Below are positions 1-9,169 of a DNA stretch of 64,000 nucleotides, in pieces. Positions within the stretch are counted from its first letter, which is position 1, and each line of letters begins with the position of its first letter. Made by a program: the position numbers and the translations under genes. The notes under the pieces are model-generated. The model saw nothing but the letters and a program-made list of their open reading frames with translations, did not search any database and had not been told where the DNA came from. Origin of the DNA: an uncultured bacterium (lineage in GTDB: Bacteria > Acidobacteriota > Aminicenantia > Aminicenantales > Saccharicenantaceae); the NCBI GenBank assembly GCA_937920515.1, contig CALEUG010000007.1, forward strand, positions 1-64,000. The letters are read 5' to 3'.

Positions 1-60
1 TCTCTCCTTTTCTGGCCGATAATTCAGAAACCTATTTTATCAGAAAAAATCTCCGCTCCA

Positions 61-81
61 ACCCGGTTCAAGGGGCCGGGT
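61..81 (-). terminator. Possible terminator hairpin after the first S9 peptidase gene
   Basis: An inverted repeat ACCCGG / CCGGGT with a 9-base loop lies just past the stop codon of the minus-strand peptidase gene. On the minus strand a run of six T follows about 13 bases after the stem. That spacing is longer than in a classical intrinsic terminator, so this is a weak call. Confidence 0.3.
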
Positions 82-89
82 GCCGCTTC

Positions 90-2729
90 CTACCTGGCGG
101 CCTTCTTTTCCCCGCTCTGCTCCTTTTCCCTCTGCAGTTCCACCAGGTCCACTGTCTGGGAATAATCACCCAGAAGGTGCCGGGCAAAATAATCGGCCCT
201 TATCCAGAACCAGTAATCGTTCATGTCCCCGTAGCCATGGCGCTGGCCCGGGAAGAGGAAGAAGTCAAAGCGTTTTCCGGCCTTGATCAGGGCCGCGGCC
301 AGGCGGAAGGTGTTGGCCGGGTGAACGTTGTCGTCCATATCCCCCGTAACCAGCAGCAGGTGGCCCTTCAGGTTTCGGGCCAGCTCCGAGTTTTTATCTA
401 TGCTGTACTCGAATCTTACCTGGCCGTCCTTGTCGACCACTTCCTTAACCCCGTGATGTTTCTCGCTCCACCAGCGGTTGTAGATGTTGTTCTCGTGGTT
501 CCCGGATGAAGACACTCCCACCTTGAAGAAGTCTGGATAGACCAGCATGGCTGCGGCCGTCATGAAACCGCCACCGGAATGGCCGTAGATTCCCACCCGG
601 TTTATGTCAATGAATTGATGCCGGGCGGCTAACTGCTCTATGGCATACTTCTTATCGGCCAGGCCGTAATCGCGCAGGTTGCCGTAACCGAAATTGTGGT
701 ACCACTTGGAGCGCATCGGGCTGCCCCCGCGGTTTCCAACCTCGATGACGATGAAGCCCAGCTGGGCCAGGGCCACGTTCTGGTTCCGGGGTGAAAAACT
801 CTTGGAGACGCTTTCGGTCTGGGGACCCGGATAGACATAGGCGATGATGGGATACTTCCTGCCCGGGTCAAAATCAAACGGCCTGTACATCACCCCGTAC
901 AGGTCGGTGACCCCATCTGCGGCCTTGACGGTAAAGGTTTCTGGAAACCTGAAACCGGCGGCCTGCAGCTGGCCGGTATCCACGGTTTCCAGCTCCAGCA
1001 GCCGGTTGCCGGCCGAATCGTAAAGTTCAGACTTCGGGGCGGTGTCGACTCTGGAGGAATTTACCACAAAAAACCGGGCCGAATCAGGCATGGAGACGGA
1101 ATGGTTGAAATTGCCCGGGGTGAGCAGCTTGAGGCCGCTGCCATCCAGGCCGATGCGGTAGAGATGAATATAGTAAGGATCCTCGCCCTTCTCCCGCCCG
1201 CAGGCCAGGAAATAAAGAAGACGGTTTTTCTCGTCCACCCTGACCACCTCCTGGCAGTTAAACTCTCCGGAGGTAATCTGGTGCAGAAGCCGGCCGTCGC
1301 TGTCGTAAAGATAATAGTGACCCCAGCCGTCCCTTTCCGACCACCAGATTATCCGGCGGCCGCCGTCAACCAGTCGCAGCGGCTGGTAATCTATATAGGT
1401 GTTCAAATGTTCGCTGATGATGGTCCTGACCTCGCCATTCCTGGTGTCAGCCAGACAGACCTCGTAGCCGTGAAGGTCGCGGGTCTGGCGGCCAAAATAC
1501 AGCCGGTCCGAGGTTTCAGTAACCCAGGTAAGCGGAGGCGGTTCATCCGGATCTTCCAACACCGCCGGACGGGGAGCGGTGAATATGTTATAGCTCGGAT
1601 CCTTAAATTTCTCTGCCCTTACCTTCACCCGCTCCCGCGAGGCCAGGTCAAACACCAGGATTTCCGGCTGGGGCTGATTCTCCTCGCCCGGCATTCCGTA
1701 CTTGTAGGTTTCCAGGGTCGGTCGGGGACTGGCCAGGCTGTTAATCACCCAGAGCTCCCCCACCTTTCTCTCGTCCTGACGGATACAGGCAAACTTCTTC
1801 GAATCCTGCGACCAGAAAATCGTTATGGCCGGGCGACGGAAATCCTTGCGGTCTTTTTCATCCTTCTGCAGCTCCTTGATTTCCTCGTCTCGTAGCCTCC
1901 GGCTGAAGCTGTAGAATTCTTCCCCGTCGCTGGTCAGCTGGATTTCCTGGATGGTCTTATCGTCGGGCTTCTTCAGAGCCCTGGCATAATTGTCAGCATC
2001 CATCAGGAACAGGTTATGACCGCGGGCGAAGACCACCCATTTCCTGTCGGGAGAAAGGGAAGCCCAGCGCGGTCTTCTGGGCCGGGGCTGGTAATCCTTG
2101 ATCAGACTTAACCTGCCTGTTTTGAGTTCATATTCAAAGCCCAGAGCCCGGGTCTTCTTCTCCGGTTCCTCCGGCTTTTCTTTTTCCACCCGGGTCTTAT
2201 CCATCTCCGTGTCCTGTTCCTTTTCCTTCTCTTTTTCCCTCTCCAGGAATTTCCTTTCCAGCTCGCTGACTTTCATCACCTGGCCGTCAACCGAAACTTT
2301 GTTGTCTAGCGGGACTTCAATTTCAAACTGAATGGCCGTTTCGTTCTTTACAAACCTTATAGTCTTAATTGGAAGATGCTGGGCATCGTAGGGAGTCAGG
2401 AGAATCCTGGTCAGGTCAGCGGCCATTCTGGCCCTGTCGAAAAGGGGCCGCCGGCTGCGGGATGCCGGGTCCACCAGGTACCAGCTCTTGCCCTGCGGAG
2501 TTTCATAACTGTACCAGAAACGGTCGCCAGTCTTCAGCCAGCGGGGCTCAACCGAAAGGTCAAAAACCAGTTTGGCCACCCTGGCCGGGGTCCAGCGGGA
2601 GGCCAGTTCATAGTTGGCTTTCTCCGGGTTACCTGCACTGTTGAGGCCCGACTGGCAGACCAGAAACAGGAAGAGCGCCGCCAGTATGATTCTCCCGGCA
2701 GCCGAAGCACGAATTAACCTGAATATCAT
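90..2729 (-). CDS. Exported S9 family peptidase, dipeptidyl-peptidase IV type
   Basis: Probable serine peptidase that removes dipeptides from peptides outside the cytoplasm. The 879-residue product starts with a signal peptide (about residues 1-30), has a charged Glu/Lys-rich insert near 165-195, a DPP-IV-like beta-propeller region (about 200-600) and a C-terminal alpha/beta hydrolase domain. The catalytic triad is visible as GHSGGG (Ser near 718), GDMDDNVHP (Asp near 799) and QRH (His near 831). The ATG is preceded by AAGGAGA at good spacing. It follows the M24 peptidase gene on the same strand with 210 bases between them, so the two may be co-transcribed. Family assignment is firm; substrate is inferred from the family. 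Confidence 0.93.
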   Translation of the reverse strand: MIFRLIRASAAGRIILAALFLFLVCQSGLNSAGNPEKANYELASRWTPARVAKLVFDLSVEPRWLKTGDRFWYSYETPQGKSWYLVDPASRSRRPLFDRARMAADLTRILLTPYDAQHLPIKTIRFVKNETAIQFEIEVPLDNKVSVDGQVMKVSELERKFLEREKEKEKEQDTEMDKTRVEKEKPEEPEKKTRALGFEYELKTGRLSLIKDYQPRPRRPRWASLSPDRKWVVFARGHNLFLMDADNYARALKKPDDKTIQEIQLTSDGEEFYSFSRRLRDEEIKELQKDEKDRKDFRRPAITIFWSQDSKKFACIRQDERKVGELWVINSLASPRPTLETYKYGMPGEENQPQPEILVFDLASRERVKVRAEKFKDPSYNIFTAPRPAVLEDPDEPPPLTWVTETSDRLYFGRQTRDLHGYEVCLADTRNGEVRTIISEHLNTYIDYQPLRLVDGGRRIIWWSERDGWGHYYLYDSDGRLLHQITSGEFNCQEVVRVDEKNRLLYFLACGREKGEDPYYIHLYRIGLDGSGLKLLTPGNFNHSVSMPDSARFFVVNSSRVDTAPKSELYDSAGNRLLELETVDTGQLQAAGFRFPETFTVKAADGVTDLYGVMYRPFDFDPGRKYPIIAYVYPGPQTESVSKSFSPRNQNVALAQLGFIVIEVGNRGGSPMRSKWYHNFGYGNLRDYGLADKKYAIEQLAARHQFIDINRVGIYGHSGGGFMTAAAMLVYPDFFKVGVSSSGNHENNIYNRWWSEKHHGVKEVVDKDGQVRFEYSIDKNSELARNLKGHLLLVTGDMDDNVHPANTFRLAAALIKAGKRFDFFLFPGQRHGYGDMNDYWFWIRADYFARHLLGDYSQTVDLVELQREKEQSGEKKAAR

Positions 2730-2749
2730 GAAAGTTCTCCTTAAATATT

Positions 2750-2769
2750 TTTTGTAATAAGATACAAAA
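2750..2769. promoter_or_regulatory. Inverted repeat TTTTGTA-N6-TACAAAA upstream of the S9 peptidase
   Basis: A perfect 7-6-7 inverted repeat sits about 20 bases before the S9 peptidase start codon, just upstream of its ribosome binding site. Its symmetry and AT-rich arms look like a binding site for a dimeric repressor, but an mRNA hairpin would give the same pattern. No second copy was noticed in the window. Confidence 0.3.
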
Positions 2770-2783
2770 TTCGCCTTAAAATC

Positions 2784-2821
2784 TCACCCTGAAAATTCGG
2801 GTGAAGGGTCCAGTAAGACCC
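2784..2821 (-). terminator. Two adjacent hairpins between the M24 and S9 peptidase genes
   Basis: Two inverted repeats lie end to end: TCACCC/GGGTGA (2784-2804, 9-base loop) and GGGTC/GACCC (2806-2821, 6-base loop). On the minus strand they come after the M24 stop codon and are followed by a GATTTTAAG stretch. They may attenuate or end transcription of the M24 gene. There is no long T-run, so the call is tentative. Confidence 0.35.
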
Positions 2822-2939
2822 ATGGGCACCGGGGCTGAAACTTCTGGTTTATTATCTTCTCCATGATACTTTTTAATCTTTTTAATCGGCTCCAGCTTCT
2901 CATAAGGTCCATCAAGCCCGGGTCTATAATAAGCCCGGC

Positions 2940-4259
2940 TCAATGAATCAGGTGCAGGGCTGTTTGCCGGCGGCCAAGATAAATCACTCCTTCCCGGGTG
3001 AAAGAAGCGTTCTGTTCCAGGCCTATCAGCACTTCCTGGTTATCCCACTCGGGCACCTTAACCCGACAGTTAAGCTCAATAGAATAACAGGTATCGTAAT
3101 GAAGAGTGTAATCTCCCTGGCCCGGCACTCCATCCTGCTTATCCCAGAGGCCGATGGTCGGGCCGGCCGCATGCCCGTGAAAACCGAGCGGGTGAGTATA
3201 AATGCTACCCTTTATCCCCTCGACTCGCATCTGCTTCAGGGCTGCAGTTAGAACCTCGTTGCCGGTGCGGCCGGCTTTGAACTCTGAAACCAGGATATCC
3301 TGCAGGCGGTTACCGCAGGCTAAAGCTGCCTTCAGCCCGGCCGGCGGTTCGGACTCGCCGGGTTTAAGGACGTAGGCCAGCTCCTGGTGGTCGGTGTTCA
3401 GCCGCAAGTAGGTGATCCCGATGTCACAGTGAAGAAGGTCTCCTCTTCTGATCACATTGTCTTTGTAGGGAGAAGTGGCGGGGCGCTGGATGTCCAGCGT
3501 GGGTGAAAACCAGGTCCTTAGACCCAGGGAGTTAATCTTCTGCCAGAACCACCACTCCACCTCCTCGCTGGTAGTGATCCCGGGCGTTATCACCGCGCTG
3601 GAAAAGGCCTCCTCTATCAGCCGGTGGGCCAGGCGGGCAATGTGGTGATAGACCTCAATTTCTTCCGGCAGCCTTCTCTCCAGCCAGCCCACCACCAGTC
3701 TTTCGGCCGAAACCAGTCTCCTGGAATATTCAGGCCCCAGATACTTGACCAGGAGTTGTCTATTGGTGGCGGTCAACCCGTCGGCAAAGGCAAAGGTGGC
3801 CGATTCGTTGATGGCAATTTTTTTCGGGTTCCTGGCCTTGACCTGTTCGGCCAGGGCCTGCCACTGGTCGGGTTGCTTCTCGGGATTCCAGGCGGCCCGG
3901 TACAGGTTGCCTATCGGGTAGCGGCTGACCGAAAACTTTTCCAGTCCTTTTTCCTTTCCCCGATCGTAGAAGACCAGCATCGACAGCCGCCGGGCCGAAA
4001 GATGCTCGAAGGGAACCAGGGTGGGGTAAACCGGGTCTTCGTTGTATTCCTGGCAGATTATCAGCCACATGTCCAGTCCTTCCCTTCTCATGATTTCGGG
4101 AAGTATTGTCTCCAGTCTCTTTTCGAGCCAGCTGTTTACCACCCGGGCCTGCTCCTTGACCGGCAGTATCCGGGGGTAACCGTCCTGCGAATACAAGAAT
4201 CCGGAAGCCATAAAAGAAATTAACATTAAAACCAGGCTCAGTTCTCTGACCTTTTTCAT
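2940..4259 (-). CDS. Exported M24 family metallopeptidase (Xaa-Pro aminopeptidase-like)
   Basis: Probable metal-dependent aminopeptidase acting on proline-containing or short peptides. The 439-residue product has an N-terminal signal peptide (about 1-24), a creatinase-like N-terminal domain and a C-terminal pita-bread domain. Likely metal ligands appear in order: Asp in LLHCDIG, Asp in NTDHQ, His in HPLGFHGHAAGP, Glu in YSIELN and a late Glu. This is the family pattern, although the spacing between the first two Asp is unusual enough to check. The start has GGAGGTGCC in front of ATG. With the S9 peptidase downstream it forms a small exported-peptidase group, which suggests peptide feeding. 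Confidence 0.87.
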   Translation of the reverse strand: MKKVRELSLVLMLISFMASGFLYSQDGYPRILPVKEQARVVNSWLEKRLETILPEIMRREGLDMWLIICQEYNEDPVYPTLVPFEHLSARRLSMLVFYDRGKEKGLEKFSVSRYPIGNLYRAAWNPEKQPDQWQALAEQVKARNPKKIAINESATFAFADGLTATNRQLLVKYLGPEYSRRLVSAERLVVGWLERRLPEEIEVYHHIARLAHRLIEEAFSSAVITPGITTSEEVEWWFWQKINSLGLRTWFSPTLDIQRPATSPYKDNVIRRGDLLHCDIGITYLRLNTDHQELAYVLKPGESEPPAGLKAALACGNRLQDILVSEFKAGRTGNEVLTAALKQMRVEGIKGSIYTHPLGFHGHAAGPTIGLWDKQDGVPGQGDYTLHYDTCYSIELNCRVKVPEWDNQEVLIGLEQNASFTREGVIYLGRRQTALHLIH

Positions 4260-4417
4260 GGCACCTCCGCCGCACTGAATTCAGGATTTCTATTTAAACC
4301 CAGTTTGCCCCCGCCTGGCAAGAGATTTGTTATCTCCGGCCGCACTCCTGTAATATGATAGAAAGTGATGAACCTGGGAAAGGTTTGTTGCGTATAAATA
4401 CAATAGAGGAGACAAAT

Positions 4418-5431
4418 ATGCCCACAATAAAAAACAGGTTGTCCGCCATAATTTTATTATTACCGGTTATCTCTTTCATTATAATGAGTTGCGCCCCGGC
4501 CCCCAGAATTCCCGTGGCCGGAAAGGCCCGCGGCCTGGACATGCTGACCCTGCTACCGGCCGACACCTCGGCCTTCCTGGTGGCTGACTGGAATCGCCTG
4601 GTTAACCTGAAAGCTGTCCAGAAAACGATGGAGGAAGAAAAAGAGCTGGCCGCCTACCGGAAGAAAGCCGAGGCCTTCGTCAACCTGAGGAGAGACGTAT
4701 ACCTGGTGGCCGTAGCCGTGGCCGGAGACATCAATAAGCCAGCCGAAAACGCCGTTCTCCTGGTCAACCTCAAATACGACCGCTCTAAATTAATTCCGGT
4801 GGAAAACCAGCAGGAATCCACCCTGGAATACCATGAGGGCATTCCCTATTTTCCCTTTATTGAAATTGAAGAATCGGCCATAGGTTGCCTGGCGTTTCTG
4901 GATGATTCCAACCTGGTTATCGGCTCGGAGAAAGCGGTCAAGAAGATCATTGAGGTTTATAAAGGTAAGGCTCCCAACCTGCTGGCCAGCAGGGAAAAAC
5001 GTTCCTACCTCAGGGACATAAACATGAATTCTCTGACTGCTGGCTGGTTAACTGTCCCCGGAGGCCTGTTTAAGGCTGAGGCCGGCGATAATCCGGCCTT
5101 CAAGTTGATGGAAAAGGTCCGTTATATTTCTTCCTTTACCGACTACCGGCGGTCGAGCTACACGGCCGAGATCAAGGTCTATGCCGAATCCAGGGACACC
5201 CACCAGAAGATTGCCGAAACGCTTAGCGGACTCAAGGCTCTCGGGCTGGGCCTGAGCGGAGAGGCCCCGGAAGTCGGACAGGCCCTTAACTCCCTGGAAA
5301 TCACCTCCGGCGAACGTTACGTCAAGCTCTACCTGAGCCTTAAAGAAGACCTGATTGAAGGATTGAAAAAGATTCTTAAAGAAAAGATGTCCGGCGAACG
5401 ACCGGCCAGAGCGGAAAAAACCAGGCCCTGA
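4418..5431 (+). CDS. Lipoprotein of unknown function
   Basis: Unrecognised lipoprotein of 337 residues. The N-terminus (MPTIKNR, a hydrophobic stretch, then MSCAPAP) is a lipoprotein signal with Cys near residue 25, although Met at -2 is not the usual lipobox residue. A reading frame extends upstream to 4355, but the ATG at 4418 is preferred because GAGGAG lies 6-8 bases before it and the signal peptide then starts at residue 1. The body is rich in Lys, Glu and Leu with no motif I can name. It is convergent with the ABC operon on the other strand and appears to be a single-gene unit. Confidence 0.75.
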   Translation: MPTIKNRLSAIILLLPVISFIIMSCAPAPRIPVAGKARGLDMLTLLPADTSAFLVADWNRLVNLKAVQKTMEEEKELAAYRKKAEAFVNLRRDVYLVAVAVAGDINKPAENAVLLVNLKYDRSKLIPVENQQESTLEYHEGIPYFPFIEIEESAIGCLAFLDDSNLVIGSEKAVKKIIEVYKGKAPNLLASREKRSYLRDINMNSLTAGWLTVPGGLFKAEAGDNPAFKLMEKVRYISSFTDYRRSSYTAEIKVYAESRDTHQKIAETLSGLKALGLGLSGEAPEVGQALNSLEITSGERYVKLYLSLKEDLIEGLKKILKEKMSGERPARAEKTRP

Positions 5432-5478
5432 GTTCAATTGTAATTTTTATTTTCCGGCCTGCCGCCGGAAGTCAAAGT

Positions 5479-6261
5479 TCAATCTTCGAACAGGTATTCC
5501 CTGTAGCTGAAAATCAGGCAGGCCAGGGCCAGGAAAACCAGGATTATCCCCGCCAGGATGATAACCGCCAGCACCGGACGCGTGGGTTCCAGTCTGATGA
5601 AAAGGAAGCCGAGCTTGCCGCTGCTGCTGGCATACTGGGGAAGAAGGGATTTCAGGTAATGGGCCACCGACAGCTTCTGAGTGGTTCCCGGGAAATACTG
5701 GATGACACTTTCCCAGCCGAAACCGAAAGCCAGTCCGACCAGCATTGGCTTCTTCAACCAGGTCCCGAGAAAACTGAAAAAGGCCAGGTAGGCAGCCAGG
5801 CCCAGCCAGAGGATGGCCGAATAACGCAGGACTGTCAGCAGGTCCCCCGGCCGGAATTCCGGGTCCAGGTTTAGCACCAGGTAAGACAGAATAACGGCGA
5901 ATACCAGCATGATGGTGGTCAGGCTCAGGTAGGCCAGGTACTTGCCGAGGATGATGGCCGCCCGCCTGACCGGCCTGGAAGTCAGGTAAGGCAGGGTGCG
6001 GTTATCGAGCTCTTCCCCCACCAGGGAACTGCCATAAAAAAGACCCAGCAGCACAATCAGAAACTGCAGGAAAAAGACCATCAGGAAATTCTGAAAAATG
6101 ACCTGGCCATCCTCGGTCCAGTAGCCGGCCAGCCGGTAGGTTCTGATGATTATGGCCATCAGCACCGCGGCTGAACTCAGCAGGAAAAAGGTCCGGGCCC
6201 GGCCGGACTTTTTGCCCAGGAAGAAGTAAAAGGAAAAAACCCTGAGTATTTCTTCTCTCAT
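5479..6261 (-). CDS. ABC-2 type transporter permease (second pair)
   Basis: Membrane subunit of an ABC exporter. The 260-residue protein has about six hydrophobic segments and a cytoplasmic stretch, EELDNRTLPYLTSRPVRR, of the kind found in ABC-2 permeases. It starts one base after the stop of the ATPase gene at 6263, so the two are translationally coupled and should form one complex. It is the last gene of a four-gene operon holding two ATPase/permease pairs. The substrate cannot be told from sequence. Confidence 0.85.
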   Translation of the reverse strand: MREEILRVFSFYFFLGKKSGRARTFFLLSSAAVLMAIIIRTYRLAGYWTEDGQVIFQNFLMVFFLQFLIVLLGLFYGSSLVGEELDNRTLPYLTSRPVRRAAIILGKYLAYLSLTTIMLVFAVILSYLVLNLDPEFRPGDLLTVLRYSAILWLGLAAYLAFFSFLGTWLKKPMLVGLAFGFGWESVIQYFPGTTQKLSVAHYLKSLLPQYASSSGKLGFLFIRLEPTRPVLAVIILAGIILVFLALACLIFSYREYLFED

Positions 6262-6262
6262 C

Positions 6263-7189
6263 TTACCTTTCCACCAGGTAGTCGAACACAGCCTGCAGGT
6301 TGTCGTCGGGCGAGGTGATTTCTTCCAGGTCCAGGCCCGGGTCCAGCACCAGCTCGTTCAGCCGGTTGAAGAATCGGTCGCGGTGATGGGTCTCAAACAC
6401 CACGGCCGAAGCTTCAGGCTCAAAGCTGATATTCAGGACATAATTCTCGGCCGCCAGCAGCCTGGCCAGTTCCCTGTACTGCGGAGACCTGATGCGGATC
6501 ATGTGGGGATGGCTGTCCAGCAGTTCCCGGATGAAGTGGATGTCTCCCCTGGCCAGAATTTTGCCGTTGTGAATCAGGATGATTTCCGAGGTCAAAGCCT
6601 CGACCTCCGGCAGAACGTGGCTGGAGACCACCACGGTCTTGCCGGCATCGCGGAACTCCTTGATCAGTCTGATGATGCGGCGCTTGCCCAGGGGGTCCAG
6701 CCCGCTGAGCGGCTCGTCCAGGATAAGGACTTCCGGGTCATGGGCCACGGTCTGGGCTATCTTTATTCTCTGGCGCATCCCACGGCTGTAACTCCGGATC
6801 GGCCGGTGGCTGACGTCCTGAAGTTCCACCAGCTCCAGGGCCCGCCCGGCCCGGATGAGGCACTCTTTCCGGTCGTAGCCATAAAGCGACAGGAGCCCGG
6901 TCAGAAATTCCAGGCCGTTCAATTCCTCGTAAAAGGCATCCGATTCCGGGCAGAACCCCAGACGCCGGAAAATGTGGCGGTTGTTCCAGACGGGTTGACC
7001 GAAGATCCTCACCTGGCCGATGTTGGCCTTGAGCTGCCCGGTTATGATTTTCATAAAGGTCGACTTGCCGGCCCCGTTCGGTCCGAGCAGGGCGGTTATC
7101 CCTGGCTCGATATCCAGGGTGATTTCGCTTATACCCAGGACATTTCCGTACCAGCGGGAAAGATTCCTGGCTTCTATGACCGCGGTCAC
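6263..7189 (-). CDS. ABC transporter ATP-binding protein (second pair)
   Basis: Nucleotide-binding subunit of 308 residues. Walker A reads GPNGAGKS, the signature motif YSRGMRQR and Walker B VLILDEPLSGLD, followed by a switch His in VVSSHVL. About 80 residues follow the ATPase core, as in many ABC-2 ATPases. It overlaps the upstream permease gene by four bases and precedes its own permease by one base. It drives export, probably together with the 5479-6261 permease. Confidence 0.93.
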   Translation of the reverse strand: MTAVIEARNLSRWYGNVLGISEITLDIEPGITALLGPNGAGKSTFMKIITGQLKANIGQVRIFGQPVWNNRHIFRRLGFCPESDAFYEELNGLEFLTGLLSLYGYDRKECLIRAGRALELVELQDVSHRPIRSYSRGMRQRIKIAQTVAHDPEVLILDEPLSGLDPLGKRRIIRLIKEFRDAGKTVVVSSHVLPEVEALTSEIILIHNGKILARGDIHFIRELLDSHPHMIRIRSPQYRELARLLAAENYVLNISFEPEASAVVFETHHRDRFFNRLNELVLDPGLDLEEITSPDDNLQAVFDYLVER

Positions 7190-8058
7190 CGGATTACCTC
7201 CACTCCCCTGAGCTTGCGATTTAAAAAGAGAACAGACAGAAGGCAGAAAACGGAAAGGACCAGGAAGGACAGGTACCAGGGCACGTCCTGGGCCGGCTTC
7301 ACCTGGAAGAATGCCGAGGCCACCTGCCGCAGGTTGCCCGGGATGGACAGGAGGGTCGAATAGGGGGAACGGAAGATGACATAGAATATCCCCCTGGCAA
7401 TTTCCGAAAGGTAGTAGACGGCAAAAATCAGGGCGATGACATAATTCCGGTTCTTGCTGACAGATGAGGCCAGCAGGACATAACAGGTAAAGAAGACCAT
7501 CAGGAAAGCAGAATAGAAAATTATGGACAGCAACAACCAGGGATAATCCAGGAAAAACCTGAAGCTGCCCGAAAAAAGCAGCTTCAGCAGCAACAGCACC
7601 AGGGCCGGTACCAGGGTCAGCAGGCCGACAAAAAACACCACCACCCCGGCCTTGCCCAGCAGGTAATCCAGCCTGCTCAGCGGCCGGGCGAAATAAAGCT
7701 GAATGGCCTTGTGGCGGAAATCGTCAGCTATCAGGCCGGCTCCGCCCAGTGCCATCAGCAGCAGAATCATAAAAAATATAAAATCCATGCTGAGGTAAGT
7801 CTTAAAAAATCCGGGATTGACCTGCAGTGTCCTCTCCGCCCCCTGGGCCATGAACTTGAAATCTTCCAGCCGCTCGGAGATGTAGATGCCCACGGCAAAG
7901 CTGATGGCCGGGATAAAGGACAGGGCAAAAAGAAACTTGAAGCGCTTGCGCTGAAAGGCCAGCCTGATGCCGGTCCTGGTGATGGGCCAGAAGACCAGGC
8001 CCTTTTCCTGCAGCTGACCTTCCCAGTGATGGTAACCTTTTTCCCTGACTTCAGCCAT
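7186..8058 (-). CDS. ABC-2 type transporter permease (first pair)
   Basis: Membrane subunit of 290 residues with about six hydrophobic segments. The sequence GAGLIADDFRHKAIQLYFARPLSR after the second segment is the cytoplasmic coupling region expected of ABC-2 permeases. It shares one base with the ATPase gene before it and four with the one after it. Two unlike permeases in one operon could form a heteromeric channel or two separate pumps; sequence alone does not decide. Confidence 0.86.
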   Translation of the reverse strand: MAEVREKGYHHWEGQLQEKGLVFWPITRTGIRLAFQRKRFKFLFALSFIPAISFAVGIYISERLEDFKFMAQGAERTLQVNPGFFKTYLSMDFIFFMILLLMALGGAGLIADDFRHKAIQLYFARPLSRLDYLLGKAGVVVFFVGLLTLVPALVLLLLKLLFSGSFRFFLDYPWLLLSIIFYSAFLMVFFTCYVLLASSVSKNRNYVIALIFAVYYLSEIARGIFYVIFRSPYSTLLSIPGNLRQVASAFFQVKPAQDVPWYLSFLVLSVFCLLSVLFLNRKLRGVEVIR

Positions 8059-8969
8059 CAGTCGACTCCAACCACCCGGGCAAACAGGTCTTCGAGCGAG
8101 GTCTGACTGCAGACGAACTGCCTGACCTGGACCCCGTTCCTGGCGGCGCTCAGAAAAATCCGCCGTCGGTCAAAATCCGGCGGGGTATATACTTTAACCA
8201 GGCGGTCCTCGGTTTCTTCCACCCGGCAACCGGCCTGCTCCAGCTCCTGGCGGAAACCGTTAAGCTCGCCTTTTACCCGGAGCTCGTAGAGCTGATAGTT
8301 TACCATCTTCAGATCTTCGATCCGCCCGGTGGCTGCAATCTCTCCCCTGTTGATGATAACCACCCGGTCGCAGACGAGCTCGATGTCGGCCAGGATGTGA
8401 GAGGATAGAAGCACCCGGATATCCCCGGTAGAGGCCACTTCCCCTATCAACTCCAGGATTTCCTGCCGACCGGTCGGGTCCAGGCTGGAGGTTGGCTCGT
8501 CCAGGAATAAGAGCCTGGGGTCGTGAACCAGGGCCTGGGCCAGCTTCAGTCGCTGTTTCATCCCTGAGGAATAGGTGTCCACCAGCCGGTAGCGCGACTC
8601 GCCCAGCCCGACGTAGAATAGCACTTCATGGGCTCGTTTCATGGCTTCCTGGCGGGGCAGGCCGGACAGCTCGCCCATCAGGGCGGTGAAGGTAACCGCG
8701 TCCAGGCCAGGAATGAAGCATTCATCCTCTGGCATGTAGCCCACCAGACGCCGGATGAATTTCTGCTCGGTCCTGAGGTCGTAACCCAGAACCTTGCCCT
8801 GGCCTTCGGCCGGAGTCAAAAAACCCAGCATGATTTTAATCAGGGTACTCTTGCCGGCGCCGTTGGGCCCGAGCAGACCGGTGGCCCCTTCCCCGATCGA
8901 CAGGCTGACCCCGTTCAGGGCTTTGACCTTGCCGTAAGAATAATGAATGTTCTGAAGCTCTATGCTCAT
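8058..8969 (-). CDS. ABC transporter ATP-binding protein (first gene of the operon)
   Basis: Nucleotide-binding subunit of 303 residues with Walker A GPNGAGKS, signature YSSGMKQR, Walker B LLFLDEPTSSLD and switch His in LLSSHIL. It opens the four-gene ABC operon. The Shine-Dalgarno sequence is weak (GGAAC before the ATG). A promoter candidate lies at 9038-9066. Only the family can be named. Confidence 0.93.
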   Translation of the reverse strand: MSIELQNIHYSYGKVKALNGVSLSIGEGATGLLGPNGAGKSTLIKIMLGFLTPAEGQGKVLGYDLRTEQKFIRRLVGYMPEDECFIPGLDAVTFTALMGELSGLPRQEAMKRAHEVLFYVGLGESRYRLVDTYSSGMKQRLKLAQALVHDPRLLFLDEPTSSLDPTGRQEILELIGEVASTGDIRVLLSSHILADIELVCDRVVIINRGEIAATGRIEDLKMVNYQLYELRVKGELNGFRQELEQAGCRVEETEDRLVKVYTPPDFDRRRIFLSAARNGVQVRQFVCSQTSLEDLFARVVGVD

Positions 8970-9037
8970 CCGATGTTCCGGTTTATCTTCTCTTTCACCT
9001 TGATACGAAATCCGGTGGAATCCGGTTTATTTTATCA

Positions 9038-9066
9038 TTTTTACCAGAAAAAGAGGCCGGCGGCAA
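9038..9066 (-). promoter_or_regulatory. Candidate sigma-70 promoter of the ABC operon
   Basis: On the minus strand TTGCCG is followed after 17 bases by TAAAAA, with TGG directly in front of the -10 (extended -10). It points to the ABC operon and lies back to back with the promoter of the S9 peptidase at 9100. Confidence 0.4.
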
Positions 9067-9099
9067 AATAATTCTGAAGTCATCAGGCCGGACCGGTTT

Positions 9100-9128
9100 T
9101 TGCCTGCGGTAACCGGATGGTTTATAAT
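9100..9128 (+). promoter_or_regulatory. Sigma-70 promoter of the second S9 peptidase
   Basis: TTGCCT, a 17-base spacer and a perfect TATAAT box. The expected transcript start is near 9135, about 35 bases before the ATG at 9170, which has AGGAGG at 9158-9163. Confidence 0.62.
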
Positions 9129-9169
9129 GCTCACGAAAAATACAAGCTGCAATTTTCAGGAGGCTATCA

